Source: JAJFUE01 sp041687335
Lineage (GTDB): Bacteria > Sumerlaeota > Sumerlaeia > MVZB01
NCBI GenBank assembly: GCA_041687335.1
Contig: JAWLCE010000001.1
Location: 124,001-188,000 of the forward strand
Reading direction: 5' to 3'
DNA length: 64,000 bases
Shown piece by piece: positions 44,871-54,103 of this stretch; position 1 is the stretch's first letter; each line of letters starts with the position of its first letter. The notes under the pieces were generated by a model. The model worked only from the letters and a program-made list of their open reading frames with translations, was not told the DNA's origin and did no database searches. Both the position numbers and the translations under genes were made by a program.

Positions 44871-45776
44871 ATGATGGCTGGTCGCATTCGCAGGTTGATC
44901 GCTTTGTGTTCGCTGGCATTGCTGGCCATGACGGCCCACGGCGCCGAATCCGCGGACCGGATGCGCGTCGACCTGGACCTGGAGTATGCGAGCGTCGAGG
45001 GGCGGTCGCTGCGGCTCGATCTTTATCGGCCGCTTGCCGCCAATGAGGCCACCACGTTTCCCGTTGTGGTCTGGATCCACGGGGGTGGTTGGCGTTCGGG
45101 GACCCGCAAATCGGGCACGGCGCGCGCCGCGCAGTGGCTCGTCCCCGCCGGGATCGCGGTGGCGGGGGTGGAATATCGGCTCAGCGGCGAGGCGAAGTTC
45201 CCGGCGCAGATTCACGATTGCAAGGCGGCGGTGCGTTGGCTGCGCGCGCATGCGGACCAATACGACCTGGCCCCCGAGCGCATCGGCGCCTGGGGCAGCT
45301 CCGCCGGCGCGCACCTGGCCGCGCTGCTGGGCGTCACCGCCGGCCATGCCGAGCTCGAAGGGGACCTGGGCCACGCCGACTTCCCCAGCCACATCAGCGC
45401 GGTCGTCGATTGGTGGGGGCCGATGGACCTGCTGGAGCTCGCCGAGCTACGGCGCAATACCCCCCACCCGACGCTGATGGCACTGTTCGGGTTCCCCCCG
45501 CACGAGCAACCGGAGCGGGTGAAACTCGCCAGCCCGATCCACCACGTCACCCCCGAATCCCCGCCGTTCCTGATTATGCATGGGCTGGAGGACACGGTCG
45601 TGCCGCCCTCCGAAAGCATCGCCATGGACCGCATCCTGCGCGAGCACGGAGTCGAGAGCACACTGCATCTTTACGAAGGCGTGGGGCACGGAATCCGGGG
45701 ACCCGATCTAAGCGAATGGCAAATTGACCGCAAGGTCGTGGAGTTCTTCATACAAACGCTCGGGACCACACACTGA
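44871..45776 (+). CDS. Secreted alpha/beta-hydrolase (esterase/acetylxylan-esterase-like)
   Basis: About 301 residues. A signal peptide (RLIALCSLALLAMTAHGAES) is followed by the esterase fold: oxyanion HGGGWRSG, nucleophile elbow GAWGSSAGAHLAALLG, and the late FLIMHGLEDTVVPP and YEGVGHGIRGPD that supply Asp and His. This type (BD-FAE/COG0657) hydrolyses acyl esters, often on plant polysaccharides. I start at ATG 44871 because a G-rich ribosome site lies just upstream; ATGs at 44832 and 44874 are alternatives. No glycosidase is next to it. Confidence 0.9.
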   Translation: MMAGRIRRLIALCSLALLAMTAHGAESADRMRVDLDLEYASVEGRSLRLDLYRPLAANEATTFPVVVWIHGGGWRSGTRKSGTARAAQWLVPAGIAVAGVEYRLSGEAKFPAQIHDCKAAVRWLRAHADQYDLAPERIGAWGSSAGAHLAALLGVTAGHAELEGDLGHADFPSHISAVVDWWGPMDLLELAELRRNTPHPTLMALFGFPPHEQPERVKLASPIHHVTPESPPFLIMHGLEDTVVPPSESIAMDRILREHGVESTLHLYEGVGHGIRGPDLSEWQIDRKVVEFFIQTLGTTH

Positions 45777-46267
45777 GACCGGAGGCAGATTTTGGGGCAG
45801 CTTGAATTTGTGATTTTGCACATGCCTGAATTATTTATTCTTAGCAGGCCTGTTCGGTAGTCGCCGCCCCCGCCGGCAGCCAGCCCGCGGGGGCGTGCTG
45901 CGTTTGGGGGCTTGTTTGGCGGGCCTTTGTCCGGCTTGCCGCGATTCTATGGTGTTTTGCGGTCAATCGTTTATCGTCTTTTGCTTTTGGCCCTCAAGCG
46001 GCCTTGCCCAAAAATTGGTGCCAGAAGGCGATTCTCGTACCGCAAGTCCACAGCCGTTTCACCAAAACGCATGAACAAAGGCGAAACGCAATTAGCCGGG
46101 ACGCATTTCTGACTTTCGCTTCCAGGGTCGGGATGCTTGATCCGATCCAATTCCCAAACCTCCTCGCGCTCTCCATCCATTCGCCTTCTTGAAATTAGCT
46201 GGAGGAGACACCGGCAGAGGATGTAGATTCCCAAATGTGCAGCGAATTGTTAAGAGTGGGCTGTGAC
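45777..46267. other. Intergenic region before the Wadjet operon
   Basis: About 490 bases without a gene. A hairpin CGCCCCCGC/GCGGGGGCG (45865-45895, 9-bp stem, 13-base loop) probably ends the esterase transcript. From about 45940 to 46200 the sequence is richer in A/T than the surroundings. Short frames here have no family likeness. The jetA promoter should be here but I cannot pin it down. Confidence 0.5.
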
Positions 46268-47710
46268 ATGAGGTTGGATTACAAGACGCTGGAGGTCATG
46301 CAGAAGCTCAACGCGGCCTGGCGGCTGTTGCAGTCACCTCATGCGCCGCTGGTGGCCAGCTTTCTGGACCGGGTTTTTCTGGAGCCCAACGTGCGGATGA
46401 TGGGGCAGGCGGACCTGAGCGAAGCTCTCGAGGACACGCTGTTCACGCTGCGCGAACAGCGGCCGGGCGCCTACCCGAGGACCGCGCTCGAATACCTCAA
46501 CGACTGGGCCGATAACGAGAAAGGCTGGTTGCGCAAGTTCTACGCGGCCGGCTCGGATGAGCCGCAGTTCGACCTGACGCCGGCGGCGGAAAAGGCGCTC
46601 AGTTGGCTGGCCAGCCTCGCCGAGCGCTCCTTCGTCGGCACCGAGTCGCGCCTGTTGACGCTGTTCGAGTTGCTGCGCCAGATGTCGGAAGGCAGCGAGA
46701 CCGACCCACAGGCGCGGATCGATGAGCTGGAGCGGCGCCGCGCCGAGATCGACGCCGAGATCGAGCGGGTCAAGTCGGGCGACATCCCGCTGCTCAACGA
46801 GACGGCGGTGCGCGACCGCTTTCAGCAGTTCCTGCAGTTGGCGCGCGAGCTGCTGGGCGATTTCCGCGAGGTGGAGCACAACTTCCGCCTGCTCGACCGC
46901 CATGTGCGCGAGCGGATCGCGCTTTGGGAGGGGGGCAAGGGCGCGCTGATCGAGCAGATCCTCGGCGAGCGCGACGCCATCGCCGACTCCGACCAGGGGC
47001 GCAGCTTCCGCGCGTTCTGGGAATTCCTGATGTCGCAGAGCCGGCAGGAGGAGCTGACGCGTCTGCTGGGGCGCGTGCTGGAGCTGCCGCCGGTCGCCGA
47101 GCTGCATCCCGACGCGCGGCTGCGGCGGGTGCATTACGACTGGCTGGAGGCGGGCGAGCACACCCAGCGCACCGTCGCCCGGCTCTCGCAGCAGCTGCGC
47201 CGTTTCCTCGACGACCAGGCGTGGCTCGAAAATCGGCGGATCATCGAGATTCTGCGCAACATCGAGTCGGCCGCGCTGGCGGTGCGCGAGGCGCCGCCGG
47301 CTGGCCCCTTCATCTCGTTCCCCGAAAGCTCGGCCGAGATCGAACTGCCGATGGAGCGCCCACTTTTCACCCCGCCGATCCGGCCGGTGCTGCCCGACCT
47401 GGAGCTGGAGGCGGGCGAGGCGGAGGTCGATCTGGCCGCCCTTTACGCCCAAGTCGCGGTGGACAAGCTCGAGCTGGAGGGCAACATCCGCCGCTCGCTG
47501 CAGGCGCGCAGCCAGGTCGCGCTGACCGAATTGCTGGCCGAGCATCCGCTGCGCCACGGGCTGGCCGAGCTGGTGGTCTATCTCCACCTGGCCGCCGAGT
47601 GGCCCCATGTGGTGGTGGATGAAGAACGCGCAGATGTGGTGGAATGGTGGTCCGACGAAGGCACGGTGCGCCGCGCGCGCCTGCCGGGAATTCTTTTTGT
47701 CAGAAGCTGA
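46268..47710 (+). CDS. jetA: Wadjet subunit JetA (DUF3375, MukF-like kleisin)
   Basis: 480 residues. JetA is the kleisin of the Wadjet SMC-like complex, linking JetB and JetC. The start matches the family (MRLDYKTLEVMQKLNAAWRL, SPHAPLVASFLDRVF). Next come an N-terminal winged-helix-type region with YLNDWADNEKGWLRKFY and a Glu/Arg-rich coiled coil (RIDELERRRAEIDAEIERV). The C-terminus has LRHGLAELVVYLHLAAEWPH. An ATG 33 bases upstream is open but less like the family. The stop overlaps the jetB start (TGATG), implying coupled translation. It is the first gene of the operon. Confidence 0.95.
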   Translation: MRLDYKTLEVMQKLNAAWRLLQSPHAPLVASFLDRVFLEPNVRMMGQADLSEALEDTLFTLREQRPGAYPRTALEYLNDWADNEKGWLRKFYAAGSDEPQFDLTPAAEKALSWLASLAERSFVGTESRLLTLFELLRQMSEGSETDPQARIDELERRRAEIDAEIERVKSGDIPLLNETAVRDRFQQFLQLARELLGDFREVEHNFRLLDRHVRERIALWEGGKGALIEQILGERDAIADSDQGRSFRAFWEFLMSQSRQEELTRLLGRVLELPPVAELHPDARLRRVHYDWLEAGEHTQRTVARLSQQLRRFLDDQAWLENRRIIEILRNIESAALAVREAPPAGPFISFPESSAEIELPMERPLFTPPIRPVLPDLELEAGEAEVDLAALYAQVAVDKLELEGNIRRSLQARSQVALTELLAEHPLRHGLAELVVYLHLAAEWPHVVVDEERADVVEWWSDEGTVRRARLPGILFVRS

Positions 47711-48333
47711 TGATGGATCCGTCCTTGGAAAATTCCACGGCCACCGCGCCGCAGCTTGGGCAGGTCGTCGTGCCGCTACTCAAGGGGGTGATTTACCGGG
47801 ATGCGAATCCCGAGCCGTGGAAGGCGCTGCTCGCGCTGCAGATGACGGTGCGCGAGTATGTTGCCGTGCTCGGGCTCGAACTGGAGCTGGACGAGGCCGA
47901 GGGGTATGCCTTTCTTCGCTCGCGCTCGGGGGAAGTCGCCGAGCAGCCCGAGGCGCCGCGGCTGGTGGCGCGCCGCCAACTCTCCTTCCCCGTCAGCCTG
48001 CTGCTGGCGCTGCTGCGCAAGAAGCTGGCTGAATCTGACGCCGGCGGCGGCGAGACGCGGCTGGTTCTTTCCCGCGACCAAGTCGTTGAGATGATCCGCG
48101 TCTTCCTGCCCGAGGGGAGCAACGAGGCGCGGCTGGTCGACCAGGTCGATCAGCACATCAAAAAAATAGCCGACCTGGGTTTCGTCCAGGAGTTACGCGG
48201 GCCGGAGAAGGTCTTCGAGGTGCGGCGCATCATCAAGGCCTTTGTCGACGCGCAGTGGCTTGCCGAATTTGAGCAGCGGCTGGCCGCCTATCGCGACCAT
48301 GCCGCCGGCCGGAGCGAGCAGGACGATGCATGA
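47710..48333 (+). CDS. jetB: Wadjet subunit JetB (DUF4194, MukE-like)
   Basis: 207 residues. JetB is the KITE-type winged-helix partner of JetA. It shows VPLLKGVIYRDANPEPWKAL, LLALQMTVREYVAVLGLELE, DEAEGYAFLRSR, RRQLSFPVSLLLALLRKKLA and FLPEGSNEARLVDQ, all DUF4194 features. I start at ATG 47710, overlapping the jetA stop, with a second ATG 3 bases on. The last 8 bases overlap jetC. Confidence 0.94.
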   Translation: MMDPSLENSTATAPQLGQVVVPLLKGVIYRDANPEPWKALLALQMTVREYVAVLGLELELDEAEGYAFLRSRSGEVAEQPEAPRLVARRQLSFPVSLLLALLRKKLAESDAGGGETRLVLSRDQVVEMIRVFLPEGSNEARLVDQVDQHIKKIADLGFVQELRGPEKVFEVRRIIKAFVDAQWLAEFEQRLAAYRDHAAGRSEQDDA

Positions 48334-51300
48334 ACTGGAAGAGCTGAGCCTGGATTTCATCGCCGATGATACGCAGGCCGGTTTCCGGCTGCGCCGGCTC
48401 GAGGTCTTCAACTGGGGCACCTTCGACGGCCGCGTCTGGACGCTACGGCTGGACGGGCGCAACGGGCTCCTGACCGGCGACATCGGCTCGGGCAAGTCGA
48501 CGCTGGTCGATGCGCTGACGGTCCTGCTCGTTCCAACTCAGCGCATCACGTTCAACCGCGCAGCCGGCGCCGACACCCGCGAGCGCACGCTGCGCAGCTA
48601 CGTGCTCGGCCATTACAAGTCCGAGCGTAATGATCTTTCGGGCAGCTCGCGGCCGGTTGGGCTGCGCGATCACAACAACTACTCGGTCATCCTCGGCGTG
48701 TTCCACAACGAGGGCTACCAGCAGACGGTGACGCTGGCCGTCGTGTTTTACTGGGGCCAGAATCCGCAGGGGCAGCCCGAGCGGCTTTATGTGGCGAGCG
48801 AGGGGGACCTCTCGATTACGAGCGAGTTCTCGCGGTTCGGTTCGATCGCCGCGCTGCGCAAGCGGCTGCGCGCCGCGGGCGCCGAGTGCCACGACAGTTA
48901 TCCGCCCTACGGCGCGTGGTTCCGCCGGCGTTTCGGCATCCAGAACGAGCAGGCGCTCGACCTGTTCTACCAGACGGTCTCAATGAAATCGGTGGGCAAC
49001 CTGACCGACTTCGTGCGCGGGCACATGCTCGAGCCGTTCGCCGTCGAGCCGCGCATCAAGGCGCTGATCGAGCACTTCGACGATCTCAACCGCGCGCATG
49101 AGGCAGTGCTCAAGGCCCGGCGCCAGATCGAGCTGCTCACGCCGCTGGTGAATGATTCCGTCCGGCATGCCGAACTGACCGCCGAGACCGAACGGCTGCG
49201 CGGCTGTCGCGAGGCGCTCAAGCCATGGTTCGCAGGCCTCAAGGCCCTGCTGCTCGACCGCCGGATCGAGTCACTGGCCGAGGACGCCGCCCGCCAGCAG
49301 GCGAAGAACGACCGGCTCGAGGAGCGGCAGCGAGCGCTGCGCACGCAGGCCGTCGAGTTGCAGGCCAGCATCTTCGAGCAGGGCGGCAACCGGATCGAAC
49401 AGCTCGAGCGTCAGATCGCGCAGCGGGAAATCGAAAAGCGGGCGCGACTGGAGAAACATGGGAGATACGTGGAACTGGCCGGGGCCGCCGGCATCGCGCC
49501 GGCCGATGGCGACGAGGCGTTTGTCGTGCAGCGGGGCGAGATCGAGGCACTGCGCGAGGCGGCCGCCGCACGCGAAAGCGAGCTGCAAAACGAGCTGACC
49601 GAGCAGGAAGTGACCATGCGCCAGGGGCGCGAGGAGCTGCGCCTGCTGACGGTCGAAATCGACAGCCTGAAGGCGCGCCGCAGCAACATCGACTCGACCC
49701 AGGTCAAAATCCGCGAGGCCTTGTGCGCCGCGCTGGGCCTGGAAGAGCAGGACCTGCCCTTCGCGGGCGAGCTGATCCGCGTGCGCGAGGAGGAGCGTGA
49801 CTGGGAGGGTGCGATCGAGCGCGTCATGCGCAACTTCGGCCTGTCGCTGCTGGTGCCCGACGAGGAATACACGCGCGTGGCCGATTGGGTCGATCGGACG
49901 CACCTCAAGGGCCTGCTGGTTTACTTCCGCGTGCGGGGCGACGGCCGCGCGCCGATCCCCACGCCGCACGCGCACGCGCTGGCGCGCAAGGTCGACATCC
50001 GCCCTGAATCGCCCTTCTATCCATGGCTCGAGCAGCGGATCGCGCAGCGCTTCGACCACGTCTGCTGCGCGACGCAGGAGCAGTTCCGCCGCGAGAGCAA
50101 GGCGATCACACGCGCCGGCCAGATCAAGGCCCCCGGCGAGCGCCATGAAAAGGACGACCGCCACCGGATCGATGATCGCGAGCGCTACGTGCTCGGCTGG
50201 GACAACCGGGACAAGATTGAGGCGCTGGAGCAGAAGGCTCGTTTGCTTGAAGCGAGCATCGCCACGATCGGCGGGCGCATCGCTGCACTGCAAAAGGAAC
50301 AGCAGGCCATCAGTGAACGGCGCGCGGCGCTTGACAAGCTCGGTGAGTATCGCAGCTTTCAGGAGCTGGACTGGAAGCCTGTTGCACTCGAGATCGAGCA
50401 GCTCAAGGAAGAGAAACAGCGGCTCGAGGCGGCCTCGGACCTGCTCAGGGCGCTGACGGAGCGGCTGCGCGCCGTCGAGGCCGACGAGACGGAGGTCAAT
50501 CGCGAGATCAAGGAACGGATCGCGAGGCACAGCTCATTCGTTGAGAAGCGGGCGGCGGCGGAGGAGTTGCGCCGGCAGGCGCGCGAGACGCATGAGGCGG
50601 GCGGCTCGCTGACTGGCCACTATGACGCCCTCACTGCGCTGCGCGCCGAGGCGCTCGGCGACCGGCAGCTCACCGTCGAATCCTGCGACAGCCGCGAGCA
50701 GGAGATGCGCGAATGGCTTCAGGCCCGCATCGACGCTGAGGACAAGCGCCTGCAGCGGATGCGCGACCGCATCATCGACGCGATGCGCTCCTACAAGGAA
50801 GAGTTCAAGCTGGAAACCCGCGAAGTGGACGTTGCCATCGAGGCGGCCGGCGAGTACGGCGCGATGCTCAGCGAGCTTGTGGGCAACGACCTACCCCGCT
50901 TCGAGCGGCGCTTCAAGGAATTGCTCAACGAGACCGCCATCCGCGAGATCGCCAACTTCCACGGTCAACTGGCGCGCGAGCGCGAACAGATCCGCGAGCG
51001 GATCGACCGCATCAATGCCTCGATGACACAAATCGACTTCAACCCGGGCCGTTACATCCGGCTCGAAGCCGAGCCGACACACGACACCGAGATCCGCGAC
51101 TTCCTCACCGAATTGCGCTCCTGCACCGAGGGCGAGCTGACCGGCTCGACCGACGAGGAATACACCGAGAAGAAATTCCTGCAGGTCCGCAAGATCATCG
51201 AGCGCTTCCGCGGCCGCACCGGCCTGAGCGAGATCGACCGCCGCTGGACAACCAAGGTGACCGACGTGCGCAACTGGTTCGTCTTTGCCGGCAGCGAGCG

Positions 51301-51694
51301 CTGGCGCGCCGACGACACCGAGGATCAGCACCATTCCGATTCCAGCGGCAAGTCGGGCGGCCAGAAGGAAAAGCTCGCCTACACGGTGCTGGCGGCGAGC
51401 CTGGCCTACCAGTTCGGCCTGGAGTGGGGCGAGGTCCGCTCGCGCTCGTTCCGCTTCGTCGTGATCGACGAGGCCTTCGGCCGCGGCTCGGACGAGTCGA
51501 CCCGCTATGCGCTGGAGCTTTTTGCCAGGCTCAACCTGCAACTGCTGATCATCACCCCGCTGCAGAAGATCAACGTGATCGAACCCTATGTGGCCGCGGT
51601 CGGGTTCGTTCACAATCAGGAGGGGCGTGCCTCGGTGCTGCGCAACCTGACGATCGATGAATATCGCGCCGAGAAGGCCAGGGAGGGCGCGTGA
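48326..51694 (+). CDS. jetC: Wadjet subunit JetC (SMC/MukB-like ATPase)
   Basis: 1122 residues. JetC is the DNA-extruding ATPase. Walker A is GDIGSGKSTLVDAL with Lys57. Two long coiled-coil arms (about 250-480 and 610-900, rich in Glu, Arg, Ala, Gln) flank a hinge-like segment. The ABC signature SSGKSGGQKEK starts at residue 1006 and Walker B is FRFVVIDEAFGRGSDE with Asp1048-Glu1049. All motifs are intact, so ATPase activity is expected. The start ATG (MHELEELSLDF) lies 8 bases inside jetB; the stop overlaps jetD. Confidence 0.97.
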   Translation: MHELEELSLDFIADDTQAGFRLRRLEVFNWGTFDGRVWTLRLDGRNGLLTGDIGSGKSTLVDALTVLLVPTQRITFNRAAGADTRERTLRSYVLGHYKSERNDLSGSSRPVGLRDHNNYSVILGVFHNEGYQQTVTLAVVFYWGQNPQGQPERLYVASEGDLSITSEFSRFGSIAALRKRLRAAGAECHDSYPPYGAWFRRRFGIQNEQALDLFYQTVSMKSVGNLTDFVRGHMLEPFAVEPRIKALIEHFDDLNRAHEAVLKARRQIELLTPLVNDSVRHAELTAETERLRGCREALKPWFAGLKALLLDRRIESLAEDAARQQAKNDRLEERQRALRTQAVELQASIFEQGGNRIEQLERQIAQREIEKRARLEKHGRYVELAGAAGIAPADGDEAFVVQRGEIEALREAAAARESELQNELTEQEVTMRQGREELRLLTVEIDSLKARRSNIDSTQVKIREALCAALGLEEQDLPFAGELIRVREEERDWEGAIERVMRNFGLSLLVPDEEYTRVADWVDRTHLKGLLVYFRVRGDGRAPIPTPHAHALARKVDIRPESPFYPWLEQRIAQRFDHVCCATQEQFRRESKAITRAGQIKAPGERHEKDDRHRIDDRERYVLGWDNRDKIEALEQKARLLEASIATIGGRIAALQKEQQAISERRAALDKLGEYRSFQELDWKPVALEIEQLKEEKQRLEAASDLLRALTERLRAVEADETEVNREIKERIARHSSFVEKRAAAEELRRQARETHEAGGSLTGHYDALTALRAEALGDRQLTVESCDSREQEMREWLQARIDAEDKRLQRMRDRIIDAMRSYKEEFKLETREVDVAIEAAGEYGAMLSELVGNDLPRFERRFKELLNETAIREIANFHGQLAREREQIRERIDRINASMTQIDFNPGRYIRLEAEPTHDTEIRDFLTELRSCTEGELTGSTDEEYTEKKFLQVRKIIERFRGRTGLSEIDRRWTTKVTDVRNWFVFAGSERWRADDTEDQHHSDSSGKSGGQKEKLAYTVLAASLAYQFGLEWGEVRSRSFRFVVIDEAFGRGSDESTRYALELFARLNLQLLIITPLQKINVIEPYVAAVGFVHNQEGRASVLRNLTIDEYRAEKAREGA

Positions 51695-52881
51695 GCTGGA
51701 CCACTCCCGCCGACATTCGTGCGCAGGCACGCCGGTTATGGGAGAGCGGGCGGCTGCCGGCCGCGCTGGTCACGGGAGAGGAGCTCTTCCCGCGCCGGCT
51801 GGTGCTGAAGAAACCCGGCTCGGGCGAGCTGGCCGAACAGTTCGCGCGGGTGCGCGGGTGGATCGACACACTGCGCAAGGGCGAGGCGGACGGCTACCGC
51901 ATCCGCTGGCGCGAGTTCAATCATCGCGTGCTCGGCGTCAACTCGTTGCCCGACGAGATCTGGATCGATTCGACCGACGATGCGCTGCGCCTGATCGGCC
52001 AGCGCACGGCCGCCGCGCGACTGCGCGAACTGGCGGATCAGGCCCGGACGCGCCGGCCCGAGTTGCTCGCCTGGCTCGCGCGCCGTCCGCTGCGCGCGCT
52101 CGAACTGGCCCCGGACTGGCCGCGCCTGCTCGACATCGTCGACTGGCTGGCCGCCCACCCGCGCCCGGCCATTTACATGCGCCAGCTCGACCTACCGGGG
52201 GTGCACACCAAGTTCATCGAAGCCCATCGCGGCGCCCTCGCCGAGATGCTCGAGCTTGTGCTGCCGGCCGAGGCCGTCGATTGCGAGGCCTCCGGCATCG
52301 GCGGCTTCTGCCGGCGCTACGGGTTTCGCGATCGCCCCCTGCGCGTGCGCTTCCGCCTGCTCGATCCCGCGCTGGCCGTCTTTCCCGGTGGCGGGGAGCA
52401 GGATATCACCGTCAATCAGGATGTTTTTGCCGCACTCCGCTTGTCGGTCCGTCGTGTCTTCATCACCGAGAACGAGATCAACTACCTCGCCCTGCCGCCG
52501 GTTTCGGCCGGCATGGTCATCTTCGGCGGCGGCTACGGCTTCGAGATGCTGTCTGGCGCCGATTGGCTGCACGATTGCGCGGTGCATTACTGGGGCGACA
52601 TCGACACTCACGGCTTCGCGATCCTCGACCAGCTGCGCGCGCGCCTGCCGCACGCGCATTCCTTCCTGATGGACCGCGAGACCCTGCTGGAACATCGCGC
52701 CCTCTGGGGCGAGGAAAGTCGGCCCGAAAAGCGCGACCTTCACCGGCTTACGCAGCCCGAAACAGCTCTCTATGATGACCTGCGTGAGGACCATTTGGCC
52801 CCGCGCCTGCGCCTTGAACAGGAAAAAATCAGCTTTGACTGGGTCCGTCAAACTCTCAGCGGTCTCGGATTGATCGGTTGA
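51691..52881 (+). CDS. jetD: Wadjet subunit JetD (DUF3322/DUF2220, topoisomerase VI-like nuclease)
   Basis: 396 residues. JetD is the nuclease that cuts small circular DNA extruded by JetABC. The N-terminal DUF3322 half has PRRLVLKKPGSGELAEQFAR. The C-terminal Toprim-like half (DUF2220) has Glu260 in VFITENEINYLAL and the Asp303-Asp305 pair in WGDIDTHGFAIL, so the metal-binding site seems complete. It starts with GTG at 51691, overlapping the jetC stop by 4 bases (GTGA). It closes the operon; nothing else defence-like follows. Confidence 0.96.
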   Translation: MSWTTPADIRAQARRLWESGRLPAALVTGEELFPRRLVLKKPGSGELAEQFARVRGWIDTLRKGEADGYRIRWREFNHRVLGVNSLPDEIWIDSTDDALRLIGQRTAAARLRELADQARTRRPELLAWLARRPLRALELAPDWPRLLDIVDWLAAHPRPAIYMRQLDLPGVHTKFIEAHRGALAEMLELVLPAEAVDCEASGIGGFCRRYGFRDRPLRVRFRLLDPALAVFPGGGEQDITVNQDVFAALRLSVRRVFITENEINYLALPPVSAGMVIFGGGYGFEMLSGADWLHDCAVHYWGDIDTHGFAILDQLRARLPHAHSFLMDRETLLEHRALWGEESRPEKRDLHRLTQPETALYDDLREDHLAPRLRLEQEKISFDWVRQTLSGLGLIG

Positions 52882-53132
52882 AAGTGTATAGCGGACACCT
52901 GTTGCGGAATAATCAATCCTGCCGGGGTGCTGTTGGGAGCTTCGCCATCCGCCAAGGACCCCCTGGCCCGCCGTTGCGCATCTTGCTGCCGGCATCAAGC
53001 TACTCGCAACTTGATCTAAGCGCCGGTGCATGCAAGGATGACCGCAAGTGACAAGATGGTCGCTCTGTCCGGTGGTGCGATCGCACCGTGATCGCCTGCC
53101 GATTCTGGAATGGCAGTTGCCTGGAGGGCGTG

Positions 53133-54101
53133 ATGAGTCAGCAATCATTGATGCCGGGTGCCTCTGGATCGGGGCGCGCGCCGAGCGTGCTCGCCCCCGA
53201 TTGGTGGGACTACACCACGCTCGATCGCGAGCTGTTGGCAGAAGCCGCACGCCTCAGCGCCGAGGATCTGGGCGCCCTGTCGCGGCCCGGATTTCAGGTG
53301 AAGTTTTTTGACACGCTCGAGGAGTTTTACCTGGCCGAGGCGCTCGAGTATATCCAGGCCTGGCGCCAGTCCAGTGCCGACAATCCGGTTGGGATTTGCG
53401 GCCCGATCGGCCCCACCGAGCAATTGCCGCTGGTGGCGCGGCTGGTCAACGAGCTCAATCTGTCATTGCGCGACGCCCACTTCTGGGGGATGGATGAATG
53501 GGTGGTGGACGGACGCGAGGTTCCCGAGGACCACCCCCTGTCGTTCGCAAGGGCTGACATGGAGCTGTGTTTCAACCGGATCGCCCCGGAGCTTTCGATG
53601 CCGCGCGAGAACCTGCACTTTCCGAAGGCTGATACCACCGATTACCGTCGCAGCTGGGACGGCTCGATCCGTTGCGCGATCATGCAGGGGGGGCAGGGCG
53701 ACGTGAAGCACTGGGCCTTCAATGATCCGCCGCGCCGCGAGGGTGCCTGGGTCGAATCACCACCCCCGCCCGAGGAATACCTCAAGTTGCCCACGCGCGT
53801 CGTCGACCTCCACCCGCTCACCATCATGCAAAACGCGCGCACTTCGGGGGGCGGCATGGTCGACCTGGTGCCGACGCAGGCGGTCACAGTCGGTCCGCTC
53901 GAAACCTGGCGCGCCGAGAAGGTCTCGATCTGGCACGCCGGCATGCACGACAACCCGTTCGGCCTGCGACTGACCGCACTGATGATCAGCAAGGGACTGC
54001 CCGACTCGGCGGTGCCGATGTCGCTGCTGGCGCTGCACCCCAACGTGCAGTTCAATTACTATCGGCCCGCCATCGGCACGTGCAGCGTGGAGATGCATTG
54101 A
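53133..54101 (+). CDS. Divergent glucosamine-6-phosphate deaminase/isomerase-like protein
   Basis: 322 residues. NagB-family enzymes convert glucosamine-6-phosphate to fructose-6-phosphate and ammonia. The fold is recognisable from VGICGPIGPTEQLPLVARLV, FWGMDEWVVDG, ISCxx-like blocks, LPTRVVDLHPLTIMQNARTS and VSIWHAGMHDNPFGLRL. The usual active-site string GxDGHIAFNEP is altered to GQGDVKHWAFNDPP: Asp190, His193 (one extra residue between them) and Asp198 in place of Glu. GGAGG lies 6 bases before the ATG. It is followed, with a 2-base gap, by a PIG-L deacetylase and then a kinase. A different substrate from standard GlcN6P is plausible. Confidence 0.82.
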   Translation: MSQQSLMPGASGSGRAPSVLAPDWWDYTTLDRELLAEAARLSAEDLGALSRPGFQVKFFDTLEEFYLAEALEYIQAWRQSSADNPVGICGPIGPTEQLPLVARLVNELNLSLRDAHFWGMDEWVVDGREVPEDHPLSFARADMELCFNRIAPELSMPRENLHFPKADTTDYRRSWDGSIRCAIMQGGQGDVKHWAFNDPPRREGAWVESPPPPEEYLKLPTRVVDLHPLTIMQNARTSGGGMVDLVPTQAVTVGPLETWRAEKVSIWHAGMHDNPFGLRLTALMISKGLPDSAVPMSLLALHPNVQFNYYRPAIGTCSVEMH

Positions 54102-54103
54102 GG

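Noticed and set aside
44334..45392. 352-codon version of the DUF3795 protein
   Set aside because: The upstream half is not cysteine-rich, has no family likeness and lies opposite the esterase gene. The short start with a good ribosome site is preferred.
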